From: Schaalia georgiae DSM 6843
GTDB taxonomy: Bacteria > Actinomycetota > Actinomycetes > Actinomycetales > Actinomycetaceae
Length of the DNA stretch: 64,000 bases
Reading direction: 5' to 3'
Assembly (NCBI RefSeq): GCF_000429245.1
Contig: NZ_AUBM01000013.1
Span: 1-64,000 of the forward strand
The translations under genes and the position numbers were made by a program. The stretch's first letter is position 1; every line of letters starts with the position of its first letter. Shown here one piece after another: positions 8,300-16,512 of this stretch. The notes under the pieces are model-generated. The model did no database searches and was not told where the DNA came from. It saw only the letters and a list, made by a program, of their open reading frames with translations.

Positions 8300-9004
8300 G
8301 TGAGGAACAGTGCGCACCTCGACCCCCGCACGAAGCTCCTGTCCATCGCCGCCATGGCGGTGGCGGTGGCGCTCGCCCCCAGCACTTCCTGCGAGATCGC
8401 CCTCATGTGCGTGGCCTCCGCCTTCGGCGTCGTGGTCGGCGTGAGGTGGGGGTCCGCTGTGGCGCTCATCCTAGGGATCAGCGCTGTGGTCGCCGCGCGG
8501 TTCGTCCCCCACCTGGACAGCGTGGCCCTGCGCACCGCGCTGACCGCGTTCCTTGTGCTCGTGCGCAAAATGTTCGCCTGCGGGATCATCGCCTACGCCA
8601 CCGTGCGGACCACCCCCGTGAACGAGTTCATGGGCGCGCTCGTGAAAGCCCGCGCCCCCCGCCCACTGGTGGTCCCCTTGGCCGTGGCCTTGCGGTACCT
8701 GCCCGTCGTCCGCGAGGATTGGCGCGCCATCACGACGGCCATGCGGATGCGCGGGGTCTCGCCGAGCCCCGCGGGGTTCCTCCGGGCGCCGATGCGCACA
8801 ATCGACTGCGTCTACGCGCCACTGCTCCTGGGAGCGGGGCGGGTCGCCGACGAACTGACGGTGGCCTCGATAGCGCGCGGCATCGAGAACCCGGCCCGCC
8901 GCACCTGCTACCTGCCCATCGCCATGGGCGGCGCGGACTACGCCGTGCTCGCCGTCTTCTGCGCCACCGCCGTCGGCTCGTTGGCTCTGCGGGCGCTGGC
9001 ATGA
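8300..9004 (+). CDS. ECF transporter transmembrane (T) component
   Basis: 234 residues starting at GTG. It is a CbiQ/EcfT-type membrane protein: early RNSAHLDPRTKLL, several membrane helices, and the coupling region RAITTAMRMRGV (with the Ala-Arg-Gly pattern typical of ATPase-binding helices) plus VADELTVASIARGIE. It couples ATP hydrolysis to movement of the S component. Its stop codon overlaps the start of the ATPase gene (ATGA), indicating translational coupling. Confidence 0.9.
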   Translation: MRNSAHLDPRTKLLSIAAMAVAVALAPSTSCEIALMCVASAFGVVVGVRWGSAVALILGISAVVAARFVPHLDSVALRTALTAFLVLVRKMFACGIIAYATVRTTPVNEFMGALVKARAPRPLVVPLAVALRYLPVVREDWRAITTAMRMRGVSPSPAGFLRAPMRTIDCVYAPLLLGAGRVADELTVASIARGIENPARRTCYLPIAMGGADYAVLAVFCATAVGSLALRALA

Positions 9005-10617
9005 TCGAGTTCGACCACGCCTCTTTCACCTACCGCGCACAGGGCGACGAGGGGCGTGCCGGGGCCGTGGACGTGTCGCTGACGGCGCACCCCGGCGAGG
9101 TGGTGGTGCTGTGCGGGCGCTCGGGGTGCGGCAAGTCGACCGTACTGCGCCTGGCTGGGGGTTTGGCGCCCCGCTTCTTCCCCGGAACCGCGCACGGACG
9201 CGTCAGCCTCGACGGCCGGGCCGTGGACGCCCTGGAGACGTGGGAGATCGCCCAGCGGGCGGGTTCACTGTTCCAGAATCCGCGCACCCAGTTCTTCAGC
9301 GCCGACTCCACTGGGGAGGTCGCCTTCGCCCTGGAGAACGCGGGCTGGTCCCCGGAGGACATCCGCCAGCGCGTCGGCGCCACGTTCGAGGAGCTGGGCA
9401 TGAGCGCCTTGGCGGGGCGCGACCTCTTCCGCCTTTCGGGAGGGGAGCGGCAGAAGGTGGCGTTCGCGAGTCTTTGGGCAACGCGACCCGCGAATCTGCT
9501 GTTGGACGAGCCGACGAGCAACCTCGATCTGCCGGCGGTGGCGGACATGGCGGGATTCGTGGCGCGCGCGAAGGAGGCGGGATGCGCAGTGCTGGTCGCC
9601 GAGCACCGCCTGTCGTGGTTGACGGGGATCGCCGACAGGTACGTGCGCATGGACGCCGGGCGCGTGGACCGCGTGTGGGACGCCGACGGGTTCGCCGCCC
9701 TCAGCGCGGAGGAGGTGCGCCGCATGGGGCTGCGGATGCGCAGTGCCGACGAGGCGCGCCCCGTCGTTCGTCCTCCCGTCCGCGAAGCGCCCAACGTGGG
9801 TCAGCCCACACTCGGGGTGCCAGGCGGCGGCGCGGCCCCCGCAGGCGACGGGGGTCCTGCCGGCGCCGCTGCCCCCGCGCGCAGGGCGGGCCCCCGATGC
9901 TCGGCCCGGCCCGCTGGGGCGTCTGCTCCCCTGTTGTCGGCGCGGGGCCTCGCCGTGCGCTTCGGGGAGCGAACCGTCCTGCGCGGCGCGGACGCGGATT
10001 TGCGCGAGGGGGAGGTGTGCGCCATGGTTGGCGCGAACGGGGCCGGCAAGACGACGCTGTGCCGGGCGTTGTGCGGTTTCGAGCGCCGGGCCCGGGGGAC
10101 CGTGTCACTGGCCGGGCGCACCGCGTCCCGTTCGGCGCGCGTCCGCGCCTCGTCGATGGTCTTCCAGGACGTCAACTACCAGCTGTTCGCAGAGTCGGTC
10201 GCCGACGAGGTGGTCTTCGGACTGCCGCGCCGACAGGCGCGCGCGGTGGATGTCGCCGCTCTGCTCGTCGGCCTCGACTTGGACGGGTTGGAGGAGCGCC
10301 ACCCGGCGACGCTGTCCGGCGGTCAGAAGCAGCGACTCGCAGTCGCCGCGTGCGTGGCCGCGCACAAACAGGTGCTGGTGTTCGACGAGCCCACCAGCGG
10401 CCTCGACTTGGACGGGATGCGGCGCGTCGCCCGCCTGCTGCGGGAACTGGCCGCGCAGGGGCGCACGGTCCTGGTGATCACGCACGACCTCGAGCTGGTG
10501 GCGTGCGCGTGTGACCGCGCCCTGGTCGTCGAAGGCGGGCGCGTGGGGACCACGATGCTGGTCGCCGACCATTTCGACGCCGTGAAACGGGCGATGGGGG
10601 TCTCGCGGGAGCATTGA
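9001..10617 (+). CDS. ECF transporter ATPase with two fused ABC domains
   Basis: 538 residues. The ATG at 9001 overlaps the preceding stop. Domain 1 has Walker A GRSGCGKST (39-47), signature LSGGE (145-149) and Walker B ending LLLDEP (Glu170). Domain 2 has GANGAGKTT (344-352), LSGGQ (438-442) and VFDEP (Glu463), with a switch histidine in ITHDLE. They are the equivalents of EcfA and EcfA' joined by a Pro/Ala/Gly-rich linker (about 250-312). In many genomes these are separate genes. It energises uptake by the S/T pair. Confidence 0.93.
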   Translation: MIEFDHASFTYRAQGDEGRAGAVDVSLTAHPGEVVVLCGRSGCGKSTVLRLAGGLAPRFFPGTAHGRVSLDGRAVDALETWEIAQRAGSLFQNPRTQFFSADSTGEVAFALENAGWSPEDIRQRVGATFEELGMSALAGRDLFRLSGGERQKVAFASLWATRPANLLLDEPTSNLDLPAVADMAGFVARAKEAGCAVLVAEHRLSWLTGIADRYVRMDAGRVDRVWDADGFAALSAEEVRRMGLRMRSADEARPVVRPPVREAPNVGQPTLGVPGGGAAPAGDGGPAGAAAPARRAGPRCSARPAGASAPLLSARGLAVRFGERTVLRGADADLREGEVCAMVGANGAGKTTLCRALCGFERRARGTVSLAGRTASRSARVRASSMVFQDVNYQLFAESVADEVVFGLPRRQARAVDVAALLVGLDLDGLEERHPATLSGGQKQRLAVAACVAAHKQVLVFDEPTSGLDLDGMRRVARLLRELAAQGRTVLVITHDLELVACACDRALVVEGGRVGTTMLVADHFDAVKRAMGVSREH

Positions 10618-10642
10618 CCCGCATGTCGGAGCGCACGGGAGT

Positions 10643-10664
10643 TCTATGGGCCTGGGCCCATAGA
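10643..10664. terminator. Perfect hairpin after the ECF operon
   Basis: A 10-bp perfect stem (TCTATGGGCC/GGCCCATAGA) with a 2-base centre lies 26 bp after the ATPase stop. It has no T tract. It probably acts as a terminator or transcript-stabilising hairpin. Confidence 0.55.
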
Positions 10665-10852
10665 CGCGCGGCCGACGGCCACTCCCCGGGTCTCCGCCGA
10701 ACCGCCGCATGCCCGCCTCCACCGGGGCCATCGCGCCCGCCTCCGCCACATCTCCGCAGCGTCCGCCGACGTGCCCGCAGTCTCCGCCACGTGCGCGCCG
10801 GACCAAGACAGTAGGCTCAAAGAGCGGGGCGCCCCCACGTGGCAGCCGGGCA

Positions 10853-11100
10853 ATGCGAGGTCAAGTGGATTCTCACGGACAGGGCTCTCTCTTCGACGAG
10901 GCGGGCGACGAGGCGCGCCCCCTCGCCGACCGGATGCGCCCCACCTCCCTGGACGAGGTCGTGGGCCAGTCCCACCAGATCGGACCCGGCAAGGCCCTGC
11001 GCTCCATGATCGAGGCCGACCGCACCCCCTCCATGATCTTCTGGGGGCCTCCCGGAGTCGGCAAAACCACCCTGGCGCGCGTGATCGCCCGCCGCACCCA
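10853..11100 (+). pseudogene. Duplicated 5' fragment of rarA (first ~78 codons)
   Basis: Bases 10881-11100 repeat 11933-12152 of intact rarA at a constant offset of 1052, with two differences seen over 220 bp. The fragment keeps the frame [20 protein letters not shown] through the Walker A region GPPGVGKTT. It then leaves rarA sequence after the codons for ARRT and runs out of frame content into the relBE leader, stopping at 11215. It cannot make a functional RarA. Near identity argues for recent duplication. Confidence 0.85.
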
Positions 11101-11170
11101 GGCCGTCCCCGTCTCCCGCGCGGAGTACGGCCTCCACACACCCCTTGTCCCATGGAAACGGTGGAGTTTA

Positions 11171-11185
11171 GAATACAGTGTATTC
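11171..11185. promoter_or_regulatory. relBE operator palindrome GAATACAGTGTATTC
   Basis: A perfect 6-3-6 inverted repeat 17 bp before the relB start, overlapping a possible -10 (TAGAAT). This is the expected place for autorepression by the antitoxin or toxin-antitoxin complex. The scar at 3.7 kb has lost one arm. Confidence 0.6.
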
Positions 11186-11202
11186 AGGGAAGGGAGGCCC
11201 CA

Positions 11203-11418
11203 ATGTCCACCATGACCATGCGCATCGACGAGGAAGACGCGGCCATCGTTCGGAAGTATGCGGAATTCGAGGGGAAAACCATCTCGGACTTCATCCGCGA
11301 CGCCGTTCTCGAGAAGATCGAGGACCAGCAGGACCTCGAGGCCCTGCGCGCCACAGTCGCCGACGACAACGGCGAGCGCCACACTCACGCACAGGTTCTC
11401 GAAGAACTAGGACTGTAG
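11203..11418 (+). CDS. RelB-like antitoxin (DUF6290 type)
   Basis: 71 residues beginning [20 protein letters not shown] and followed by [20 protein letters not shown]: a ribbon-helix-helix DNA-binding domain followed by a toxin-neutralising tail. GGGAGGCCCCA is the ribosome binding site. The gene abuts relE with no gap (TAG then ATG), the standard antitoxin-toxin order. It represses its own promoter through the upstream palindrome by family analogy. Confidence 0.9.
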   Translation: MSTMTMRIDEEDAAIVRKYAEFEGKTISDFIRDAVLEKIEDQQDLEALRATVADDNGERHTHAQVLEELGL

Positions 11419-11685
11419 ATGCCCTACCACGTCGAGTACACGGACACCGCGCTCAAGCAGCTCAAGAAGATGGACCGGTTCGACGCCCGCCTCATCCTGT
11501 CGTGGATCAGCAAGAACCTCGAGGGCTGCACCGACCCGCGCGCCCACGGGAAGGGCCTGACGGCCAACCGCTCCGGCGAATGGCGCTACCGCATCGGAAG
11601 CTACCGGGCCCTGTGCGTCATCGAAGACGATCGGCTCATCATCGAGGTCTTCTCCGTCGGCCACCGCAGGAACATCTACTCATGA
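11419..11685 (+). CDS. RelE/ParE family toxin
   Basis: 88 residues, starting immediately after the relB stop. It has the RelE/ParE fold pattern: YTDTALKQLKKMDRFDARLI, then a basic core with KGLTANRSGEWRYRIGSYRA and a final IIEVFSVGHRRNIY. RelE toxins cleave mRNA in the ribosome; the GEWRYRIGSYR segment with several Arg and Tyr residues fits that activity. The pair sits between the truncated and the complete rarA copies. Confidence 0.92.
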   Translation: MPYHVEYTDTALKQLKKMDRFDARLILSWISKNLEGCTDPRAHGKGLTANRSGEWRYRIGSYRALCVIEDDRLIIEVFSVGHRRNIYS

Positions 11686-11729
11686 GGCACCAGGAGCTGT
11701 AGGCCCACTAAGCACTCGCTCCTGTGTCC

Positions 11730-11746
11730 TACCGCCACTGGCGGCA
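11730..11746. promoter_or_regulatory. Near-perfect copy of the fic palindrome upstream of rarA
   Basis: TACCGCCACTGGCGGCA differs from the palindrome at 3563-3579 in one base. It lies between relE and rarA, about 175 bp before the rarA start. At the fic locus the same palindrome is only 16 bp before the rarA-like start codon of the scar, so the two loci share a common ancestral arrangement. Confidence 0.5.
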
Positions 11747-11919
11747 ACCGAAGGCGAGGCGGCCAGCGAACGACAGCGCCGCGCCAGCGGGACCCGGATG
11801 CCCTCCTGCGCGGGCGGCAGCGCCCGGCGGAGCGCACGGGCACGCAAGTGGGTGCGGAGGGCCTTACCCTGGGGGCAGACGCGGGCGCGCGGCCCGCACC
11901 CACGCAGGAGGCACGATCG

Positions 11920-13242
11920 ATGGCAGGCCAGCAGGGCTCTCTCTTCGACGGGGCGGGCGACGAGGCGCGCCCCCTCGCCGACCGGATGCGCCCCACCTCC
12001 CTGGACGAGGTGGTGGGCCAGTCCCACCAGATCGGACCCGGCAAGGCCCTGCGCTCCATGATCGAGGCCGACCGCACCCCCTCCATGATCTTCTGGGGGC
12101 CTCCCGGAGTCGGCAAAACCACCCTGGCGCGCGTGATCGCCCGCCGCACCCACGCCTCGTTCATCGACTTCTCCGCGGTCACCAGCGGCATCAGGGAGAT
12201 CCGCGAGGTCATGAAGCAGGCCGACGCGCAGGCCAGCATGGGCAGGCGCACCATCGTCTTCGTCGACGAGATCCACCGCTTCAACAAGGCTCAGCAGGAC
12301 GCTTTCTTGCCCTTCGTGGAGAAGGGGTCGATCGTCCTGATCGGAGCGACCACCGAGAACCCGTCCTTCGAGGTAAACAACGCCCTCCTGTCGCGCTGCA
12401 AGGTCTTCGTCCTCAACGCCCTGGCCGAGGACGATATCACCGCTCTGCTGCGCCGCGCCCTGGCGGATCCCCGCGGCTTCGGCGAGCAGGAGGTGCGCAT
12501 CGCGGACGACCTGCTGCGCGCCATCGCGGTGTTCGCCAACGGGGACGCGCGCGTGGCCCTGTCCACCCTGGAGATGGCGGTCCTCAACGGCGACGAGGAC
12601 GGCGGGGCGACCACGGTCACCGCCGAGACGGTCGGGCAGTGCACCTCGCGCAAGAGCCTCCTCTACGACAAGGACGGCGACGAGCACTACAACACCATCT
12701 CCGCGCTGCACAAGTCAATGCGCAACTCGGACCCGGACGCCGCCGTGTACTGGCTGGCGCGCATGCTCGAGGGCGGCGAGGACCCCCTGTACGTGGCGCG
12801 GCGCATCACGCGCTTCGCCTCCGAGGACATCGGCCTGGCGGACACGAACGCCCTGGGCGTCGCGGTCAACGCCTTCCACGCCTGCCATTTCATCGGGATG
12901 CCCGAGTGCTCGGTCCACTTGGCGCAGGCCGTCATCTACCTGTCGCTGGCGCCGAAGTCGAACAGCTCCTACACCGCCTACGGGCGGGCGAGGAAGGACG
13001 CGCTTCGCACCCAGGCCGACCCCGTCCCCCTCGCCATCCGCAACGCCCCGACGCGCCTCATGAAGGACCTGGGATACGGGCAGGGGTACCGGCTGGCGCA
13101 CTACGAGGCCGACAAGGTGGCCGCCGACATGCGGTGCCTGCCCGACTCCCTCGCGGGCGCCGAGTACTACAGGCCCACCGAGGAGGGCAACGAGAGGCGC
13201 TTCAAGGAGCGCCTGGAATGGCTGAAGCGCCTGCGCGAATAG
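11920..13242 (+). CDS. rarA: Replication-associated recombination protein A (RarA/MgsA AAA+ ATPase)
   Basis: 440 residues from the ATG preceded by AGGAGG. A longer frame from 11848 is less likely. Walker A GPPGVGKT is at 60-67 and Walker B VFVDEIHR at about 114-121. Sensor regions (GATTENPSFEVNNALLSRC) and the C-terminal clamp-loader-like oligomerisation part (RARKDALR, LPDSLAGAEYYRPT) are all present. RarA acts at stalled replication forks. It is a housekeeping gene here preceded by a 220-bp duplicate of its own 5' end and a toxin-antitoxin pair. Confidence 0.95.
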   Translation: MAGQQGSLFDGAGDEARPLADRMRPTSLDEVVGQSHQIGPGKALRSMIEADRTPSMIFWGPPGVGKTTLARVIARRTHASFIDFSAVTSGIREIREVMKQADAQASMGRRTIVFVDEIHRFNKAQQDAFLPFVEKGSIVLIGATTENPSFEVNNALLSRCKVFVLNALAEDDITALLRRALADPRGFGEQEVRIADDLLRAIAVFANGDARVALSTLEMAVLNGDEDGGATTVTAETVGQCTSRKSLLYDKDGDEHYNTISALHKSMRNSDPDAAVYWLARMLEGGEDPLYVARRITRFASEDIGLADTNALGVAVNAFHACHFIGMPECSVHLAQAVIYLSLAPKSNSSYTAYGRARKDALRTQADPVPLAIRNAPTRLMKDLGYGQGYRLAHYEADKVAADMRCLPDSLAGAEYYRPTEEGNERRFKERLEWLKRLRE

Positions 13243-13338
13243 GCGCGGGCCGCGACCCCGGACGCCTCGGCGAACGACAACGACCAAGCTTAGGCGCCCC
13301 GTCGGCCACCACCGCGCGTCCAGGGCTTGCACCCATGA

Positions 13339-13353
13339 GTTAACGCTGTTAAC
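13339..13353. promoter_or_regulatory. Operator repeat 1, GTTAACGCTGTTAAC
   Basis: A 6-3-6 inverted repeat 50 bp before the ABC ATPase start. With the second copy at 13372-13386 it forms a pair whose centres are 33 bp apart, about three helical turns. The form suits a TetR or similar dimeric repressor; none is encoded next to it. Confidence 0.6.
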
Positions 13354-13371
13354 CTTGCAGTCGTCAGCGAA

Positions 13372-13386
13372 GTTAACACCGTTAAC
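13372..13386. promoter_or_regulatory. Operator repeat 2, GTTAACACCGTTAAC
   Basis: Second copy of the GTTAAC-N3-GTTAAC motif, ending 16 bp before the ATPase start and so placed to block transcription or initiation. Confidence 0.6.
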
Positions 13387-13402
13387 CAATGAAGGAGTGC
13401 AC

Positions 13403-14332
13403 ATGCCTGGATCAGAATCGGGCGCGCCAGCACTGCATCTGCGCGCCGTGCGCAAGAGTTACGGGGACCACGAGGTCCTGCGAGGAGTCGACCTCGACGT
13501 CGCGCGGGGCCAAGTGCTCGGCCTCCTCGGGCGCAACGGCGCCGGGAAGTCAACCCTCATCGAGATCATGTGCGGATTGAGGAGCGCCGACTCGGGGTCG
13601 GTGTCCGTGTGCGGCGCGGACCCCGCCAAGGAGCGAGTCGGCCAGCACATCGGGTACGCCCCGCAGGACCTCGGCGTCTACCCCGACCTCACCGTCGCCC
13701 AGAACCTCTCGTTCTACGGGCAGCTCCAGGGCCTGTCCCGCAAACGTGCGCGTACGAGGACCGCGGAGGTCATGGAATTGCTCGGCCTCGAGGAGCAGTG
13801 CTCCAAGCGGGCGAAACACCTGTCCGGCGGCCAGAGGCGCAGACTGCACGCCGGGATGGCGATCATGCACGAGCCGGAGGTGGTTTTCATGGACGAGCCG
13901 ACGGTCGGAGCGGACGTGGAGGCGCGCAGCCGGATCCTGCGGGCCGTGCGCTCGCTCGCCGAGGCGGGCGCCGCCGTCGTCTACACCTCGCACTACCTCG
14001 CCGAGTTCGAGGAGCTCGGCGCGGACATCGCCATCCTCGAAGGCGGGCGGGTGGTCGTGTCCGGCACGCTCGGGCGCGTCGTCGCGGACCACTCCCGCGC
14101 CTCCATCGCCCTGGGGTTCGCCCGCAACCCGAGGCCCATGGACGGCTGGCAGAACGAGGACAGGTGGCTGCGCCGGGAGGGGGACATCCCCAACCCCGGT
14201 GCGCTCATCGCCGATGCGCTGGCCTCACCTGAACTGAGGGGCAACCGCCTTGAGGACGTGCGCATAGGCCAGGCGGGCTTGCAGAGCGCCTACCTCGCAA
14301 TCGTCGGAGAGGAAGAACAGGACAATGCTTAA
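13403..14332 (+). CDS. ABC transporter ATP-binding protein (ABC-2 exporter type)
   Basis: 309 residues from the ATG with GAAGGAGTGCAC before it. The domain has Walker A GRNGAGKST, signature HLSGGQRRRLHAGMA, Walker B VVFMDEP and an H-loop histidine (TSHYLAEFEELG). The C-terminal extension of about 90 residues is typical of DrrA-like or antibiotic/lipid exporters. It overlaps the permease gene by eight bases and forms a two-gene exporter. Two GTTAAC palindromes in the promoter suggest ligand-controlled expression. Confidence 0.92.
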   Translation: MPGSESGAPALHLRAVRKSYGDHEVLRGVDLDVARGQVLGLLGRNGAGKSTLIEIMCGLRSADSGSVSVCGADPAKERVGQHIGYAPQDLGVYPDLTVAQNLSFYGQLQGLSRKRARTRTAEVMELLGLEEQCSKRAKHLSGGQRRRLHAGMAIMHEPEVVFMDEPTVGADVEARSRILRAVRSLAEAGAAVVYTSHYLAEFEELGADIAILEGGRVVVSGTLGRVVADHSRASIALGFARNPRPMDGWQNEDRWLRREGDIPNPGALIADALASPELRGNRLEDVRIGQAGLQSAYLAIVGEEEQDNA

Positions 14333-15080
14333 GAAACTATCAGCCGTCATCCGGCTCAATATCCGCCTCCAGCTCACAGACCCCGCCTCCACTCTGATCC
14401 TGACGGCCATCCCCCTGATATTCATCCCCTTCATGAGCCCCGCCTTCAAATCCATGCTCATGGCGGACGGGTACGTGGACGCGACCGGGGTGGAGCAAGC
14501 GGTGCCCTCGATGGCGGTGCTCTTCTCGTTCCTCTCCGTGCAGATCATCATCAACTCCTTCATCAACGAGCGCACGTGGGGGACGTGGCCCAGACTCGCG
14601 GCCTCGGCCACCCCGAGGGGCGCAGTTCTCACCGGCAAGGCCCTGGTCGCCTACCTGCTGCAACTCGTCCAGGTCCTCGCCGTCCTGGCCCTCGGCGCCC
14701 TCGCCTTCGGGTACAGGCCGAAAGGGTCGGTGAGCGCGCTCCTGCTGGCGGTACTCGCCTTCGCCGCGGTCCTGGCCGCGCTCGGCGTCGCAATCGCCCT
14801 GTGGGCGCCCTCGCACGACCTCGCGCTCTCCTTGTCCAATATCATCGGCATGTTGGCCGCCGGGATCGGCGGGGCGTTCTGCACGGTGTCGAGCCTGCCC
14901 GACTGGGCGCAGCACGCCGCGCGCTTCTCCCCCGCGTACTGGGCGATCGACGCCATCCACTCGGTGAGCCTGGACGGCGCGGGCGTCACCGATGTCCTCC
15001 CGGCCGTCGGTGTCCTCTCACTGTTCTTCGCGGGCCTGGCCGCACTGGCGATGGCGCGCTTGGCCGTGAAGAGGGACTGA
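14325..15080 (+). CDS. ABC-2 type permease
   Basis: 251 residues with about six membrane segments. It starts MLKKLSAVIRLNIRLQLTDP, a typical ABC-2 N-terminal amphipathic stretch, and has the conserved late segment LSNIIGMLAAGIGGAFCTV followed by LPDWAQHAARFSPAYWAIDA. It partners the overlapping ATPase. Substrate unknown; drug or lipid export is usual for this family. Confidence 0.9.
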   Translation: MLKKLSAVIRLNIRLQLTDPASTLILTAIPLIFIPFMSPAFKSMLMADGYVDATGVEQAVPSMAVLFSFLSVQIIINSFINERTWGTWPRLAASATPRGAVLTGKALVAYLLQLVQVLAVLALGALAFGYRPKGSVSALLLAVLAFAAVLAALGVAIALWAPSHDLALSLSNIIGMLAAGIGGAFCTVSSLPDWAQHAARFSPAYWAIDAIHSVSLDGAGVTDVLPAVGVLSLFFAGLAALAMARLAVKRD

Positions 15081-15187
15081 GAACCCGACCGCGGGACTCG
15101 ACCTGGGCGGCGAGGCGTACGCGAACGACCCCATGATCGGCGACACCGCCTACTGGCCGCGCCAACCGCGCCTCGCGCCCCTACCAT

Positions 15188-15307
15188 ATGGACGTGGGCG
15201 CCTATCCCGGCACCAACGTGATCGGCGCCTTCACGGGCACCGACGACGGCCGGGCCGTGGCAACGTGGGCCGACAGCCGCCAAGACCTCGCCATCGCGCT
15301 CGCGTGA
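15188..15307 (+). pseudogene. Possible 3' remnant of a lost gene
   Basis: A 39-codon stretch from an ATG reads MDVGAYPGTNVIGAFTGTDD and ends in a TGA. Upstream, in another frame, DLGGEAYANDPMIGDTAYWP also looks protein-like. Together they suggest the frameshifted end of a gene, but I cannot identify it. It lies in the 271-bp gap between the permease and the hydrolase. Confidence 0.25.
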
Positions 15308-15351
15308 GCGCGGACCACGGCCACGACCGAGACAACGACTCAGGAGGACCA

Positions 15352-16338
15352 ATGAGCCAGCAAGCCCCCGCACATGAATGGGACAAGACCTTCCCCAAGA
15401 GCGACCGCGTCACCCATGAGAAAGTCACGTTCACCACGAACTTCGGCATCACTCTGGCGGCCGACTTGTACAAGCCGAGGAACGCCGAGGGCGCGCTCCC
15501 CGCCATCGCCGTCAGCGGCCCTTTCGGGGCCGTCAAGGAGCAGGCAAGCGGGCTCTACGCTCAGACCATGGCCGAACGGGGATTCCTCACCATCGCCTTC
15601 GATCCGTCCTTCACCGGCGAGTCCGGCGGCGCACCCCGCTACATGAGTTCCCCGGACATCAACACCGAGGACTTCCTCAGCGCCGTCGACTACCTGGTCT
15701 GCCGCGAGGACGTCGATGGGGACCGGGTCGGCATCATCGGGATCTGCGGCTGGGGCGGCATCGCGCTCAACGCGGCGGCCGCCGACCCCCGGATCAAGGC
15801 GACGCTCGCGTCCACGATGTACGACTTGTGCCGCATCTCCGGCAACGGCTACAACGACTCGGCGGATGACGCCGCCACTCGCATCGCCTCGCGCAAACTG
15901 GTCGCCGCCCAGCGCACGGCCGACCGCCTCTCCGGCGAGCAGGCGCTCACCGGCGGCGTCGCGGACCCCATGCCCGACGACGCTCCGCAGTTCGCCAAGG
16001 ACTACCACGCCTACTACAAGACGCCGCGCTGCTACCACCCCCGCTCGCTCTACTCCAACGACGGCTGGGCCGTCGTCAGCGCCAGCTACGCCAACGCGCG
16101 GTTCCTGTACTACACGGATGAGATCGAGAACGCGGTCCTGGTCATGCACGGCGAGGACGCCCACTCCCTCTACATGGGCCGGGACGCCTTCGCGAAGGTG
16201 AAGGGCGGGGTGAACCCGGACAACAAGCGGTTCCTTCTGGTCCCCGGGGCGAGCCACTGCGACCTCTACGACGGTGGCGGGCGCGGCGCCATCCCCTGGG
16301 ACGCGCTCACCTCGTTCTTCGCCGAACACCTGGCCTGA
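15352..16338 (+). CDS. Alpha/beta-hydrolase, dienelactone-hydrolase-like
   Basis: 328 residues; the ATG has CAGGAGGACCA before it. After a beta-strand region (ITLAADLYKP) comes the nucleophile elbow GIIGICGWGGIAL, which carries Cys132 rather than the common Ser. Cys is also used in dienelactone hydrolases, and GICGWGG is characteristic of the YcjY/DLH-like group. The likely base is His in PGASHCDLYD near the C terminus. Substrate unknown. A strong hairpin overlaps its stop. Confidence 0.85.
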   Translation: MSQQAPAHEWDKTFPKSDRVTHEKVTFTTNFGITLAADLYKPRNAEGALPAIAVSGPFGAVKEQASGLYAQTMAERGFLTIAFDPSFTGESGGAPRYMSSPDINTEDFLSAVDYLVCREDVDGDRVGIIGICGWGGIALNAAAADPRIKATLASTMYDLCRISGNGYNDSADDAATRIASRKLVAAQRTADRLSGEQALTGGVADPMPDDAPQFAKDYHAYYKTPRCYHPRSLYSNDGWAVVSASYANARFLYYTDEIENAVLVMHGEDAHSLYMGRDAFAKVKGGVNPDNKRFLLVPGASHCDLYDGGGRGAIPWDALTSFFAEHLA

Positions 16339-16363
16339 GCGTCCGCCGGCCCCTGGCGGGCGC
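16339..16363. terminator. Hairpin at the end of the hydrolase gene
   Basis: Arms GCGTCCGCC and GGCGGGCGC pair over nine positions (one G-T) with a seven-base loop, immediately after the TGA at 16336-16338. There is no strong T tract. Confidence 0.5.
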
Positions 16364-16512
16364 CGCGCACGGGGCGGCGCCGAACCCAGCGGCGAGGTAG
16401 TGCGCAGTCGCGACGTGGCGCGCGGGACGGCCCTGCCCTATCGCCCCGGCGGTGCTACGATTCGCGGTTAAGAACGGCTGAAGTCCCCACACGGAGCCAG
16501 GGAGGAGGGGCC

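Noticed and set aside
8407-9000. Upstream extension of the ECF ATPase frame
   Set aside because: It is out of frame under the T-component gene; the ATG at 9001 overlapping the stop is the natural start.
10853-11215. A functional short RarA isoform
   Set aside because: It leaves rarA sequence after codon 78 just past Walker A and ends in unrelated codons, lacking Walker B and the oligomerisation domain.
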